From an uncultured Oscillospiraceae bacterium (GTDB lineage: Bacteria > Bacillota > Clostridia > Oscillospirales > Oscillospiraceae), in the NCBI GenBank assembly GCA_934589225.1, contig CAKTNS010000010.1, positions 1 to 58,883 of the forward strand: a stretch of 58,883 bases of DNA. Direction: 5' to 3'. A program made the position numbers and the translations under genes. Positions 24,319-32,914 of this stretch are shown in pieces. Under the pieces are notes generated by a model. The model made no database searches and was not told the origin of the DNA. It saw nothing but the letters and a program-made list of their open reading frames with translations. The first letter of the stretch is position 1; every line of letters begins with the position of its first letter.

Positions 24319-24996
24319 TCATTCCTCTTTCTTTACCCAGCTATACCCGATTCCATAAACAGTCTTGATGTATTCCTGTGCGCCAAGTTTGTCTCTCAAA
24401 CGCTTGATCGTGACTGACAGAGCGTTTTCATCCACATATTCTGCGCCGTCTGTCCAGATCCGGTCTACAAGGTCTCCACGGGTCATGGTTTGGCCTCGGT
24501 TTTCCACAAGCAAGCGCAGTAATTTTTGCTCCGTTTTGCTCAGTTCCACCTTGGCTTCCCCTGCACAAAAGGTCATGGTTCCAAAGTCAAAGGAAAAGTG
24601 GTCGATTTGAATCGGTGTGTTTTTATGGATGGTCATTTTCTTTCGCAGTTGGGTATGGACCCTTGCCCGCAAAACCGAAAGAGAAAAGGGCTTGGTAATG
24701 TAGTCGTCAGCACCTCGTTCCAATCCGTCTACAATGTCCAGATCGGTGTCATTGGCAGTCAGCAGAATGACCGGAATACCGGGTGTGTTTTCCTTGACCT
24801 CCCGGAGCAGTTCAAGCCCATTGCCATCCGGCAGATTGATATCCAACAAAATCAAGGATACACCGCCGAAAAGCAGCTGCTCTTTCGCCGTCTTCAGGTC
24901 CTGGCAGGAAATGATCTGCCGTTCCTCAGCTTTCAGTGCTTTGCATAAGCCCTGATTTAAACCAATATCATCTTCAATAATCAATAATTGCTCCAT
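24319..24996 (-). CDS. OmpR-family response regulator
   Basis: The protein is 225 aa from the ATG at 24996; the open frame extends much further upstream through the promoter, so a longer start is unlikely. The receiver domain shows the acidic pair IIEDD, the phosphorylation Asp in LILLDINLPDGNG (about residue 51), and the conserved Lys in ITKPFS. The C-terminal winged helix has ENALSVTIKRLRDKLG. It is the first gene of the regulator-kinase-ATPase-permease operon. Confidence 0.95.
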   Translation of the reverse strand: MEQLLIIEDDIGLNQGLCKALKAEERQIISCQDLKTAKEQLLFGGVSLILLDINLPDGNGLELLREVKENTPGIPVILLTANDTDLDIVDGLERGADDYITKPFSLSVLRARVHTQLRKKMTIHKNTPIQIDHFSFDFGTMTFCAGEAKVELSKTEQKLLRLLVENRGQTMTRGDLVDRIWTDGAEYVDENALSVTIKRLRDKLGAQEYIKTVYGIGYSWVKKEE

Positions 24997-25071
24997 CTGT
25001 CTCACGCCCTCACTGCTCAGAGCTTCCCTGGTTACTGTCACGACTCTGAAAAGATACTGTATTTTCTGACG

Positions 25072-25100
25072 ATTATACCCCAAGATGCCCCCATAATCAA
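25072..25100 (-). promoter_or_regulatory. Promoter of the two-component/ABC operon
   Basis: Minus-strand TTGATT and TATAAT are separated by 17 bases, about 75 bases before the response regulator start. Confidence 0.75.
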
Positions 25101-25153
25101 TCCGTTCTTTTTTCCCTCCCCCGGCATAGGCTTGTTTCAAAGGGGGCGGGAAC

Positions 25154-25732
25154 ATGGTTTTGGGGTGGATCTGGACGGGTCTTATAGCCGTCAGCATTCT
25201 TTCGGCGGCAATCACCGGCAGAGGTTCCGGTTTGGCGGCGGCGGCCATAAGGGGGGCCCAGTCGGGGGTGACGGTGGCCCTTTCGATTGCCGGGGGGCTG
25301 TGTCTGTGGTCCGGGGTGGGGCGGCTGCTGGAGGCAAACGGGGCCATGGAGGCGTTGTCCCGGCTTCTGGACCCTGTTTTGGGGCGGGTCTTTCCGGACA
25401 GCCGGAAGAATCCTGAACTTCGCAAATCTCTTTGCGGCAACGTCTGCGCCAATCTCCTGGGACTGGGCAACGCCGCCACCCCCATGGGCATCCGGGCTGC
25501 CAAAGCCTTGAACGCCCCGGGTTCTCCAACCGCCGGGGACCAGCTGTGCCGACTGGTGGTGTTAAACACCGCCTCCATTCAACTGCTGCCCACCAATGTG
25601 GCCGCCCTCCGGGCCGCCCTGGGCTGCCCCCGGCCCTTTGATATTCTCCCGGCGGTATGGCTGACCAGCCTTCTCTCCGCCGGGCTGGGGGTGGCCGCCG
25701 CCACGGTTCTGGGAAAGCTATGGAAGTCTTAA
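25154..25732 (+). CDS. spmA: Spore maturation protein A
   Basis: The protein is 192 aa, polytopic, of the nucleoside-recognition (Gate) domain family. The conserved NVCANLLGLGNAATPMGI and the LVVLNTASIQLLPT segment are typical of SpmA. In Bacillus, SpmA and SpmB are needed for spore core dehydration. The gene overlaps spmB by 13 bases. No clear housekeeping promoter is visible on this strand, consistent with a sporulation sigma factor. Confidence 0.95.
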   Translation: MVLGWIWTGLIAVSILSAAITGRGSGLAAAAIRGAQSGVTVALSIAGGLCLWSGVGRLLEANGAMEALSRLLDPVLGRVFPDSRKNPELRKSLCGNVCANLLGLGNAATPMGIRAAKALNAPGSPTAGDQLCRLVVLNTASIQLLPTNVAALRAALGCPRPFDILPAVWLTSLLSAGLGVAAATVLGKLWKS

Positions 25733-26238
25733 CGGACTATCTGGTCCCCGTGATTTTGCTGCTGGCATCGGGTCTTGCTCTGAGGAAAAAGGAAAACAGC
25801 TATGCTTTGCTGCTGGAAGGAGGGACAGAGGGGCTGCGGCTTCTCAAAGACATCCTCCCCACCCTGATCATGCTGCTCACCGCCGTAGAGCTGTTCCGCT
25901 CCTCCGGGGCGGCGGAGCTTTTGCAGCGGTTTTTGTCACCGGTCTTTTCGTTCCTGGGCATCCCCGTAGAATGCGCCCTGCTGGTGCTGGTGCGGCCCAT
26001 CAGCGGCAGTGCTGCCCTGGCGGTAGGCACAGACCTGATGGGCGTTTACGGCGTGGATTCCCCTATTGGCCGGACGGCAGCAATCATGCTGGGCTCCACG
26101 GAGACCACTTTTTATACCATCAGCGTTTACTTTGGAGCCGCAGGAATCCACCGCAGCCGCTACACCCTCCCGGCTGCCCTGTTTGCGGACCTGGTGGGGT
26201 TTACCGCCGCCGCCTGGACCGCAAAGCTGTTTTTCTGA
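25720..26238 (+). CDS. spmB: Spore maturation protein B
   Basis: The protein is 172 aa, with several membrane segments. The family motif VRPISGSAALAVGTDLM followed by GRTAAIMLGSTETTFYTISVYFG is clear. It is the partner of SpmA. The ATG at 25720 lies within the end of spmA. Confidence 0.95.
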   Translation: MEVLTDYLVPVILLLASGLALRKKENSYALLLEGGTEGLRLLKDILPTLIMLLTAVELFRSSGAAELLQRFLSPVFSFLGIPVECALLVLVRPISGSAALAVGTDLMGVYGVDSPIGRTAAIMLGSTETTFYTISVYFGAAGIHRSRYTLPAALFADLVGFTAAAWTAKLFF

Positions 26239-26244
26239 GGATGC

Positions 26245-26283
26245 AAAGACGTTCGATCCAAAAACCTGGACCGAACGTCTTTT
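26245..26283. terminator. Terminator between spmB and the anti-sigma gene
   Basis: AAAGACGTTCG pairs with CGAACGTCTTT, with the stem extended inward by TCCA/TGGA. AT-rich ends on both sides suit the two converging genes. Confidence 0.75.
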
Positions 26284-26288
26284 GAGCG

Positions 26289-27386
26289 TTATTGCACCTT
26301 TTGAACGCTGTCCGCCAGTTGTTGCAGCTGGTCAGCGTCCATGCTGTCCGCGGTAATCTGAAAGATCATCTTGTTCTCCCAATCCACCCAGACAATGTGT
26401 CCCTGGGTTACGGCAGCGGGCATTCCCTGAACCGTTGTGGCTTCTCCACTGCCGTTCATTTTGAGAATTGTATCCGGGGTCTCGGGAACCGGCTCCGAAT
26501 CATGGGCAGAATTCCCATCCTTGTCCCCATTCAGCAGGAACGTTTCATATTCCAGTTCCACAGTGGTATTTTTCTTGGCATCAATGTACCAGCGATACAC
26601 GTAGGCGAACCAACCGCCGCCATCTTCCTTGGGGCTGGCAATGAATTCCGTCTCCGGGTAGTTTTCCGGCAGTCCGGTAATTTGATAATCCCCCAGCTCC
26701 TCCAGTGCCAGCTGATAACGGTCTTCATTGGTGGGTTTCAGGTCCGGGTCTGGCCGGACGCTCTCAGCAACCCGCATCAAATCCAGCTCCGTGTCTCCCG
26801 TCAGCAGCATGAACCCAACGCCCCGGTCCCCATCCGTCCAGAGCAGCACTCGCTCACCGCCGGTGCAGGTATACAGTGTTCCGGGAAGGCTCCCAACGGT
26901 AATACTTTCTTCCTTCGTGACGCTTTCAAGCACCAGGTCGGTGGCGTTGTCTCCCCGGGTCGTCTCCAGCACAAGTGCGCTTTCGTCCGATGCCGTTGCA
27001 AAGTGCAGTGTCTGGTGTCCATAGGCCTTGGCACTGACAAAACGCAGGTGATAGCCCTCCGGAAGCCAGGAGGGGCAATACGTTTGCAGACCCTCATAGG
27101 TATCGGCGGTGGATTGGAAATTGATCTCCGCCTCATAGGGTGCAGAGGCATTTGCTTCTACGCTTTCTCCGGTCCCTTGCATATATCGCTTGGTGTTCAG
27201 CTGAATTTTCGCCGTTACCGCATAGGCCGTAACGCCCAGCAGACTGATGAGTGCTGCGGCAATCAGGAATTTACGAAGTTTGATTTTCTTTTTCATAAAG
27301 ATCTTCCCCTTGTTTGGAGCATCCGCCATGGCAAGAAATCGATCATCGATGCCGCTCATTGCGCCGTAGAGGTCTCTTCCGTTCAT
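26289..27386 (-). CDS. DUF4367 anti-sigma factor-like membrane protein
   Basis: The protein is 365 aa. A short cytoplasmic head carries the interaction region, one membrane helix lies near 37-58 (FLIAAALISLLGVTAYAV), and the extracytoplasmic part contains a DUF4367-type WLPEGYHLRF motif. It overlaps the ECF sigma gene by 4 bases (ATGA), the standard arrangement for a membrane anti-sigma factor. The ligand or stress signal is unknown. Confidence 0.82.
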   Translation of the reverse strand: MNGRDLYGAMSGIDDRFLAMADAPNKGKIFMKKKIKLRKFLIAAALISLLGVTAYAVTAKIQLNTKRYMQGTGESVEANASAPYEAEINFQSTADTYEGLQTYCPSWLPEGYHLRFVSAKAYGHQTLHFATASDESALVLETTRGDNATDLVLESVTKEESITVGSLPGTLYTCTGGERVLLWTDGDRGVGFMLLTGDTELDLMRVAESVRPDPDLKPTNEDRYQLALEELGDYQITGLPENYPETEFIASPKEDGGGWFAYVYRWYIDAKKNTTVELEYETFLLNGDKDGNSAHDSEPVPETPDTILKMNGSGEATTVQGMPAAVTQGHIVWVDWENKMIFQITADSMDADQLQQLADSVQKVQ

Positions 27387-27943
27387 TGTGTATAGCCCTC
27401 CTTTTCCAGAAACCGCTTTAATTCTCCGCGAAGTTTTTTCAGACGATACTTTACCTGGTACTCCCGCATTCCCTGCTTTGCCCCCAGCTCCGCTGCCGTC
27501 CGGTTGTAATAATACCGGCCAACAAAGATGGCGCAGTCTTCACTACTCAAGCCGGACAAAAATCGGTTAAGCGTTTGGCTCAGCTCTTTCTGTTCGGCTC
27601 GTACTTCCGGCTGTGCCGCCGAATCCGGAATACACTCCTCTAACTCCGAAATAGCTACTTCCGCAAAAGCAGAACGCTTTTTAGCATTCCCATAATCCAA
27701 CCGGCTCAATGCCAGATTGCGGGTGATCCGGGATAAATAGTATCGCAGGGTTTTCGGGATCTCCGGCGGAATTTTATTCCAGGCGGCAAGATAGGTGTCA
27801 TTCACGACCTCCTCGGAATCCTCCGGAGTAGATAATATTCTGTCGGCAATCCCCCGCAGGAAGCGCCCGTATTTCCGGTCTGTCTGTGAAAGGGCATCCT
27901 CCGAGCGCTGAAAGAAAAGTTCTATGATCTGTGAATCTTCCAT
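27383..27943 (-). CDS. ECF-type RNA polymerase sigma factor (first pair)
   Basis: The protein is 186 aa. Region 2 contains EDSEEVVNDTYLAAW and the DNA-melting segment LRYYLSRITRNLALSRLDY; region 4 is the C-terminal helix-turn-helix (TAAELGAKQGMREYQVKYRLKKLR). GGAG lies 7 bases before the ATG. An AT-rich motif TACTATATAGG lies about 50 bases upstream and could be an autoregulated promoter, but this is not certain. Confidence 0.9.
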   Translation of the reverse strand: MEDSQIIELFFQRSEDALSQTDRKYGRFLRGIADRILSTPEDSEEVVNDTYLAAWNKIPPEIPKTLRYYLSRITRNLALSRLDYGNAKKRSAFAEVAISELEECIPDSAAQPEVRAEQKELSQTLNRFLSGLSSEDCAIFVGRYYYNRTAAELGAKQGMREYQVKYRLKKLRGELKRFLEKEGYTQ

Positions 27944-28020
27944 GAGTTACTCCTTATTTTGATGTAAAGGCCTTACACCTATATAGTAGGATTTTCATTC
28001 CAGGACGGAGAAAAATTTCA

Positions 28021-28055
28021 AAAAAAAGACGTGACCTCATTCGTCACGTCTTTTT
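28021..28055 (-). terminator. Terminator after the exonuclease gene
   Basis: A perfect stem AAGACGTGAC/GTCACGTCTT with a 7-base loop lies within A-rich and T-rich flanks. It follows the exonuclease gene on the minus strand and precedes the sigma factor promoter. Confidence 0.88.
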
Positions 28056-28092
28056 GCCAGGCAGGCCACCCGAATCTGCGGGCGGCGCAGCA

Positions 28093-29079
28093 TTATTCCG
28101 TTTTCTTTGCTCCGGCATTCCGGGGGCGTCTTCTTCTCCGGCGGCGGGGGCGATCCTCCGGTTCGGCCTTTTCGGCTCTTCTGGCGTAGGCTTCCGCTGC
28201 CTCGGAGGTGGCTTCATAGGTCAGGCGGCTGACCCGGATGAGGCCGTCGGGCTGGTCGCTGAGGCGGATGCGGATGAGAAACTTTCCATGCTCCGGGCAG
28301 GTGGCCAAATCCATATACCGGTGGCCGGGCTGGGCAAACCACCGGGAGCCCAGCATCTGCCGGTCACAGATGGGGCAGCGGTTTTCTTTCCCGGACATGG
28401 CGGCCAGGGCGGCGGTTTTGTCCGGCAGGTCTCTGAATACCTCCCGCTGGATGCAGCCCGGCAGCTCTGCGCCGTGGAAGCCGTTTTCGTGACTGCGCAG
28501 GGCCGCGTCATATTCTTCCGCCCCCCGGGTAAGGTCCAGCCGGGCGCAGATGAGGGCCGTATGGTAGGCATCCCCCAGGGCATCGTGGGCGGGGCGGCTG
28601 GCGGGGATCTCAAACATCTCCATGGCGGTTTTCAGGGCCTTCTGGGCGGTGGAGCCGTCAGTCTGGGCGTTAAAAATCATCTGAGCGTTGTACCACCGGT
28701 TGGTCCAGCGTTCCTCCAGGCCGTACAGCCGCAGATTTTCCTGCAAAATGCCGATGTCATCAAAGCCCCAGGTCAGAAATACAATGTCCTCTCCGCACCA
28801 GGCTTTAAACCGGTCCATGGCCTCCGGGAAGGGGACCCCCTCCTCCCGCAGCCGGGCTTCCTTAATGCCCGTGAGCTTGCTGACCCGGCGGTTTAAGTGG
28901 CGGTAGACCCTGGGGCGCACCATGATCTGAAATTCATCCGCCACCCGGCCCTCCTGGGTGACCCGCACGGCACCGATCTGGATGATCTCTCCCCGAATGG
29001 GCACCGGCAATGTTTTTTTTGAGGAAGGGGAACCGGGCCAGGGCTGGTTCCATTCCATGTCTAAAACGATATAATCCAT
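28093..29079 (-). CDS. DEDD-family 3'-5' exonuclease with basic tail
   Basis: The protein is 328 aa from the ATG at 29079, after GGAGAGG. The exonuclease core begins with IVLDMEWNQP (Exo I, DxE), continues with WGFDDIGIL (Exo II) and ends with RPAHDALGDAYHTALI (Exo III, HDALxD). This pattern is close to ERI-1/KapD-like DEDDh exonucleases. A later segment has CPICDRQ...CPEH, a possible zinc site, and the C terminus is strongly basic (RPRRRRRRRPRN), which could bind RNA. Substrate is not known; structured RNA is a reasonable guess. Confidence 0.82.
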   Translation of the reverse strand: MDYIVLDMEWNQPWPGSPSSKKTLPVPIRGEIIQIGAVRVTQEGRVADEFQIMVRPRVYRHLNRRVSKLTGIKEARLREEGVPFPEAMDRFKAWCGEDIVFLTWGFDDIGILQENLRLYGLEERWTNRWYNAQMIFNAQTDGSTAQKALKTAMEMFEIPASRPAHDALGDAYHTALICARLDLTRGAEEYDAALRSHENGFHGAELPGCIQREVFRDLPDKTAALAAMSGKENRCPICDRQMLGSRWFAQPGHRYMDLATCPEHGKFLIRIRLSDQPDGLIRVSRLTYEATSEAAEAYARRAEKAEPEDRPRRRRRRRPRNAGAKKTE

Positions 29080-29113
29080 CGGAAAAACCTCTCCATGTTC
29101 CATCTTTTCTGCT

Positions 29114-29143
29114 ATCATACCACACTCTACCACCTTCTGTAAA
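29114..29143 (-). promoter_or_regulatory. Exonuclease gene promoter
   Basis: Minus-strand TTTACA and TATGAT are 18 bases apart, with a TG one base before the -10 box (extended -10). Confidence 0.55.
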
Positions 29144-29177
29144 TACATAGCGTCAAAAACTTCTCAAATTATTACGA

Positions 29178-29206
29178 TTGCATTTCCGGGACAAATGTAT
29201 TATACT
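29178..29206 (+). promoter_or_regulatory. glgA promoter
   Basis: TTGCAT and TATACT are separated by 17 bases. The predicted start near 29213 leaves a leader of about 90 bases ending in AGGAGGT. Confidence 0.7.
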
Positions 29207-29301
29207 GGTGGTAGAGTTTGTGGATATTCCCATTTCTCCCCGGTTTCGACCGGCTCTACTTTGTTGATTTCGTTATATTTTCTTTTAGGAGGTAAGATCC
29301 C

Positions 29302-31566
29302 ATGCCGAAAACGAAAAAGGGCCCCAGCCAGGCCCCGGCAAGCACTGCGGAGAAGCCCGTAAAAAAGAGAACGACCCCAAATACGGACGCAGCCGCAGCT
29401 GCCAAGGCCCCCCAGGAGGCTCCCAAGGCCACCGCACCTGTGGTAAAGGCCACCGAAACGCCCAAGGAGCAGCCTGTGACTGCGGCGAAGGCTCCCGAGG
29501 CCACCAAGGAGAAGCCCGCGACCGCCCCAAAGGCTCCCGATGCCACCAAGGAGAAGCCCGCGACCGCCCCAAAGGCTCCCGATGCCACCGAGGAGAAGGC
29601 AGCTCCCGCCCCCAAGAAACCCAGGACTCCCAAGGAGAAACCCGCTCCTGTAGAAAAGAAACCCGAAGCGCCTGCGGAAAAACCCGCTGCCAAGAAGCCC
29701 AAAGCTCCCAAGGAAGCGGTGGCTCCTGTGGAGAAAACGCCGGAGGTCCCCGAAGAGAAGCCCGTTTCCGTAGAAAAGGAACCCGAGCCTCCCAAGGAAA
29801 AACCCGCCCCCAAGAAGCCCAAAGCGCCCCAAAAAGCGCCTGCTCCCGTGGAAAAGAAGCCGGAAACCCCCAAGGAAGCGCCCGCGCCTGTTGAGAAGAA
29901 GAAGCCCGTGCCTCCCAAAGAGCAGCCCGTGCCTGTTGAGGAAAAGAAGCCCGAGCCTCCCAAAGAGCAGCCCGTGCCTGTTGAGGAAAAGAAGCCCGAG
30001 GCTCCCAAGGAAGAGCCCGTCCCCGTAGAAGAAGCACCCGTGGTAACAGAAGAAGTACAGTCTGTTCAGGAGGAGGCACAACCTATGGCAGAACCCTATT
30101 ACACCCCCCAGCCCGGTCCCAGAAGAAGCATTGCCTTCATCGGCTCCGAGTGTTATCCCTTTGTAAAAACCGGCGGCCTGGCCGACGTGATGTACGCCCT
30201 GCCCAAAGCCCTTTCCCGGATGAACTGCGACGTCAAGGTCATTATCCCCCGCTACGCCTGCATTCCCTGGGAATACCAGAGCAAGATGGTCTACCGGGGC
30301 GAGTTCTACATGCCCCTGTGTACCGACGGACGGACCTTCTATGTGGGCATTATGGAATATGTGTGGGACGGCGTTGTCTATGACTTTATTGACAACCAGG
30401 ATTTCTTCAGCGGCGGCAGCCCCTACACCAGCATCGTCGGGGACATTCCCAAGTTCTGCTACTTCTCCAAGGCAGCCCTGGCGGCCCTGAACTACATGGA
30501 CTGGATTCCCGACATCATCCACTGCCACGACTGGCAGGCGGCCCTGGTGCCCGTTTATCTGCGGACCCTGTTCCAGACCACGCCGCTGAGCCGGGCCAAG
30601 ACCGTCTTCACCATCCACAATCTGCGCTTCCAGGGTGTTTACAACATCCCCACCGTCCGCTACTGGTCCGGTCTTCCCGACTATGTGTTCAACAAGGATG
30701 CCCTGACCCAGAACTGGCTGGACGCCAACATGATGAAGGGCGGCCTGACCTACTGCAACATGATCACCACCGTCAGCAACACCTACGCCCGGGAAATCCA
30801 GACCCCGGCCTACGGCGAAAAGCTGGATGCCCACCTGCGCTACCACTCCGGCAAGCTCCGGGGCATCGTCAACGGCATTGACTATGACATCTGGAACCCC
30901 TGGACCGACCCCATGCTCCATACCAATTACGACATCACCAACGTCCTGCCCCGGAAGAAGGAAAACAAGCGGGCGCTGCAGGAGGAGCTGGGCCTGTGGC
31001 AGGATGACCACAAGTTTGTCATCGGCCTCATCTCCCGGCTGACCAATCAGAAGGGCCTGGACCTGGTAAACGCCATCCTGCCCCAGATCATGGACGAGCA
31101 CACCCAGGTGGTGGTTCTGGGCACCGGCGACACCATGTACGAGGATGCCTTCCGGTACTACGAGCACGTCTACAAGGGGAACCTCTGCGCCAACATCATG
31201 TATGACGAGGGCCGGGCCCACCGGATCTACGCCGGGTGTGATGCCCTGCTGGTGCCCTCCAAATTTGAGCCCTGCGGCCTGACCCAGCTCATCGGCATGC
31301 ACTACGGCACCATCCCCATTGTCCGGGAGACCGGCGGCCTCAAGGACACGGTGCAGCCCCGGAACGAATTTACCAACGACGGCAACGGCTTCACCTTTGA
31401 CCGGTATGATGCCGGCCTGCTGCTGGATGCCATCAACCGGGCCAAGACCTTCTACTTCACCAACCGCTACTGCTGGGACGAAATGGTCCAGCGGGACATG
31501 GACAAGAACGTCTCCTGGGAAAACTCCGCATGGCAGTACCGGAATTTGTATCTGGAACTGACCTAA
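29302..31566 (+). CDS. glgA: Glycogen synthase (GT5) with long repetitive N-terminal extension
   Basis: The protein is 754 aa. Residues 277-754 (478 aa) are a normal bacterial starch/glycogen synthase that transfers glucose from ADP-glucose. The ADP-glucose-binding KxGGL motif is in CYPFVKTGGLADVMYALP, and the C-terminal catalytic region has VPSKFEPCGLTQLIGM and RETGGLKDTV. Residues 1-275 are Pro/Lys/Glu/Ala-rich with tandem units of 14 and 15 residues. AGGAGGT lies 7 bases before the ATG at 29302, so the extension is likely translated. Other glg genes are not adjacent. The tail could space or tether the enzyme on glycogen or the cytoskeleton, but nothing shows this. Confidence 0.93.
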   Translation: MPKTKKGPSQAPASTAEKPVKKRTTPNTDAAAAAKAPQEAPKATAPVVKATETPKEQPVTAAKAPEATKEKPATAPKAPDATKEKPATAPKAPDATEEKAAPAPKKPRTPKEKPAPVEKKPEAPAEKPAAKKPKAPKEAVAPVEKTPEVPEEKPVSVEKEPEPPKEKPAPKKPKAPQKAPAPVEKKPETPKEAPAPVEKKKPVPPKEQPVPVEEKKPEPPKEQPVPVEEKKPEAPKEEPVPVEEAPVVTEEVQSVQEEAQPMAEPYYTPQPGPRRSIAFIGSECYPFVKTGGLADVMYALPKALSRMNCDVKVIIPRYACIPWEYQSKMVYRGEFYMPLCTDGRTFYVGIMEYVWDGVVYDFIDNQDFFSGGSPYTSIVGDIPKFCYFSKAALAALNYMDWIPDIIHCHDWQAALVPVYLRTLFQTTPLSRAKTVFTIHNLRFQGVYNIPTVRYWSGLPDYVFNKDALTQNWLDANMMKGGLTYCNMITTVSNTYAREIQTPAYGEKLDAHLRYHSGKLRGIVNGIDYDIWNPWTDPMLHTNYDITNVLPRKKENKRALQEELGLWQDDHKFVIGLISRLTNQKGLDLVNAILPQIMDEHTQVVVLGTGDTMYEDAFRYYEHVYKGNLCANIMYDEGRAHRIYAGCDALLVPSKFEPCGLTQLIGMHYGTIPIVRETGGLKDTVQPRNEFTNDGNGFTFDRYDAGLLLDAINRAKTFYFTNRYCWDEMVQRDMDKNVSWENSAWQYRNLYLELT
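29488..29613 (+). repeat. Three 42-bp tandem repeats in the glgA 5' coding region
   Basis: Three adjacent copies encode KAPEATKEKPATAP, KAPDATKEKPATAP and a diverged KAPDATEEKAAPAP. The first two are nearly identical at the DNA level. Confidence 0.85.
29899..30033 (+). repeat. Three 45-bp tandem repeats in the glgA 5' coding region
   Basis: The copies encode KKPVPPKEQPVPVEE, KKPEPPKEQPVPVEE and KKPEAPKEEPVPVEE. Near-identity of the first two at the DNA level suggests recent slippage. Confidence 0.87.
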
Positions 31567-31581
31567 AGCGCAATCAACTTC

Positions 31582-31621
31582 TTTCCCCGAACCGGCCATG
31601 CGGTCGGTTCGGGGAAATTTT
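31582..31621 (+). terminator. Terminator after glgA
   Basis: A 13-bp stem TTTCCCCGAACCG/CGGTTCGGGGAAA is followed by TTTT. Confidence 0.9.
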
Positions 31622-31658
31622 AAATAAACCATCACTTGGTTCGTGGAGAAACTAAATC

Positions 31659-32177
31659 ATGCTTGTATATATGTCGCTGATTGATTCAGCAGAAGATCAA
31701 TCGAAATTCGAAAAAATATACTTAAAATACAGGAACCTTATGTTCTATATCGCCAATCGCATTCTGAATAGTTCACAGGATTCTGAGGATGCCGTGCATA
31801 ATGCTTTTATAAAAATTGCTGAAAATATCCATAAAATTGATGATGTGGATTGTTCAAAAACTAAAGCATTTGTTGCTACTATTGTTGAACATACCGCTAT
31901 TGATTTTTATCGAGAAAAGAAGCGCAGTTGTTTAACGGAAGAACTGGAGGATACCTCCTATTTTTCTGTCGATTCCGAGGGTGGGACTGCTTTTGCCATG
32001 TGCATGGCGAAAATGCCCCCTCGGTATCGGCAAATTCTTGTTCTCAAATATAGCTACGGTTTTTCCAATAAAGAGGTAAGCAAAATTATGGATATATCGG
32101 AGGCAAACGCTATAAAGTTGGATCAGCGGGCAAAGAAGCGGCTCCGGGAGTTGTGCAAGGAAGAAGGTGTACTATAA
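31659..32177 (+). CDS. ECF-type sigma factor (second pair)
   Basis: The protein is 172 aa. Region 2 has SSQDSEDAVHNAFIKIAENI and region 4 is MPPRYRQILVLKYSYGFSNKEVSKIMDISEANAIKLDQRAKKR in outline, a standard sigma-70 region 4 helix-turn-helix. The gene is AT-richer than its neighbours. It starts a three-gene operon with an anti-sigma-like protein and a lipoprotein. The stop and the next ATG share one base (TAATG). Confidence 0.9.
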   Translation: MLVYMSLIDSAEDQSKFEKIYLKYRNLMFYIANRILNSSQDSEDAVHNAFIKIAENIHKIDDVDCSKTKAFVATIVEHTAIDFYREKKRSCLTEELEDTSYFSVDSEGGTAFAMCMAKMPPRYRQILVLKYSYGFSNKEVSKIMDISEANAIKLDQRAKKRLRELCKEEGVL

Positions 32178-32842
32178 TGATGGATGAAACAATTCTAAAA
32201 CAGGCAGCCGATGAATATCTTGATATGCTGTGCAACAATTTGCCAAATTTGGAAGAGTGCCATCATACGTTCAGCAAGAGATTCGAAAAGAAAATGAAGC
32301 ACCTCATTGAAAAAATGGAACATCCCGTTAAATTGTCCCTTCGGCGGTTCGCCGCTTGCTTTGTTGCTGCGCTTCTACTGGCATTCGGCACAACCATGGC
32401 TGTCAATGTAGAAGCCAAGGAAGCGTTTTTTGCGTGGGTCGAGGAACAGTATGACACATTTACACGGTTTGTTTTCAGTGGAAAACCAGCAAAGCACGCA
32501 ACACCCTATTCCCCCGGATGGATTCCAGAGGGGTATGAGCCTTACGACAACTTCCCCATACAAGGTGGCCAGACGTTTCTTTATGTTGACAGTACCGGGA
32601 ATATTCTGAACGTCTCTTATTCATCCTCTCCGGAAAACCTGAAACTCTATCTGTATTCGGAGGTCTGTGTACAAAAAGAGCTTCTGATCGACGGAATTAC
32701 TGCAAAACTATTTGCGTCGAAAAACACTTCGGACACCCTAGAATTGGTATGGCAGGACAATGAAGGAACTCTGTTTGCGGTTTCCTGTAACTGTGATGAA
32801 TCCACGTTGACCCGTATTGCGGAAAATATTGTAAAAAATTAG
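32177..32842 (+). CDS. DUF4367 anti-sigma-like membrane protein (second pair)
   Basis: The protein is 221 aa: a cytoplasmic head of about 50 residues, a membrane helix (FAACFVAALLLAFGTTMAV), then an extracytoplasmic domain with the DUF4367-type WIPEGYEPYDNF motif. Coupling to the sigma gene by a one-base overlap supports an anti-sigma role. The start MMDE is ambiguous between two adjacent ATGs. Confidence 0.8.
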   Translation: MMDETILKQAADEYLDMLCNNLPNLEECHHTFSKRFEKKMKHLIEKMEHPVKLSLRRFAACFVAALLLAFGTTMAVNVEAKEAFFAWVEEQYDTFTRFVFSGKPAKHATPYSPGWIPEGYEPYDNFPIQGGQTFLYVDSTGNILNVSYSSSPENLKLYLYSEVCVQKELLIDGITAKLFASKNTSDTLELVWQDNEGTLFAVSCNCDESTLTRIAENIVKN

Positions 32843-32861
32843 TTTTGGAGTGTCCAAAACT
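32841..32861 (+). repeat. Perfect inverted repeat between the anti-sigma and lipoprotein genes
   Basis: AGTTTTGGA and TCCAAAACT flank a 3-base spacer immediately at the end of the anti-sigma gene. There is no T-tract. It may be a binding site or an mRNA end-stabilising hairpin. Confidence 0.6.
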
Positions 32862-32914
32862 TCCCTCTCTAAATCGTTATAGAATGTAGAGTGATACGAG
32901 AGGAGGTGATAAAT

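Noticed and set aside
25101..25153. Sporulation sigma promoter before spmA
   Set aside because: Some short matches are possible, but no convincing -35/-10 pair for SigE, SigF or SigG was found.
29488..30033. CRISPR or minisatellite in glgA
   Set aside because: In-frame protein repeats without unique spacers.
29200..31635. An 811-codon open frame antisense to glgA
   Set aside because: It is Gly/Leu/Val/His-rich with no domain, and mirrors the repetitive glgA coding strand; the sense frame has all GT5 motifs.
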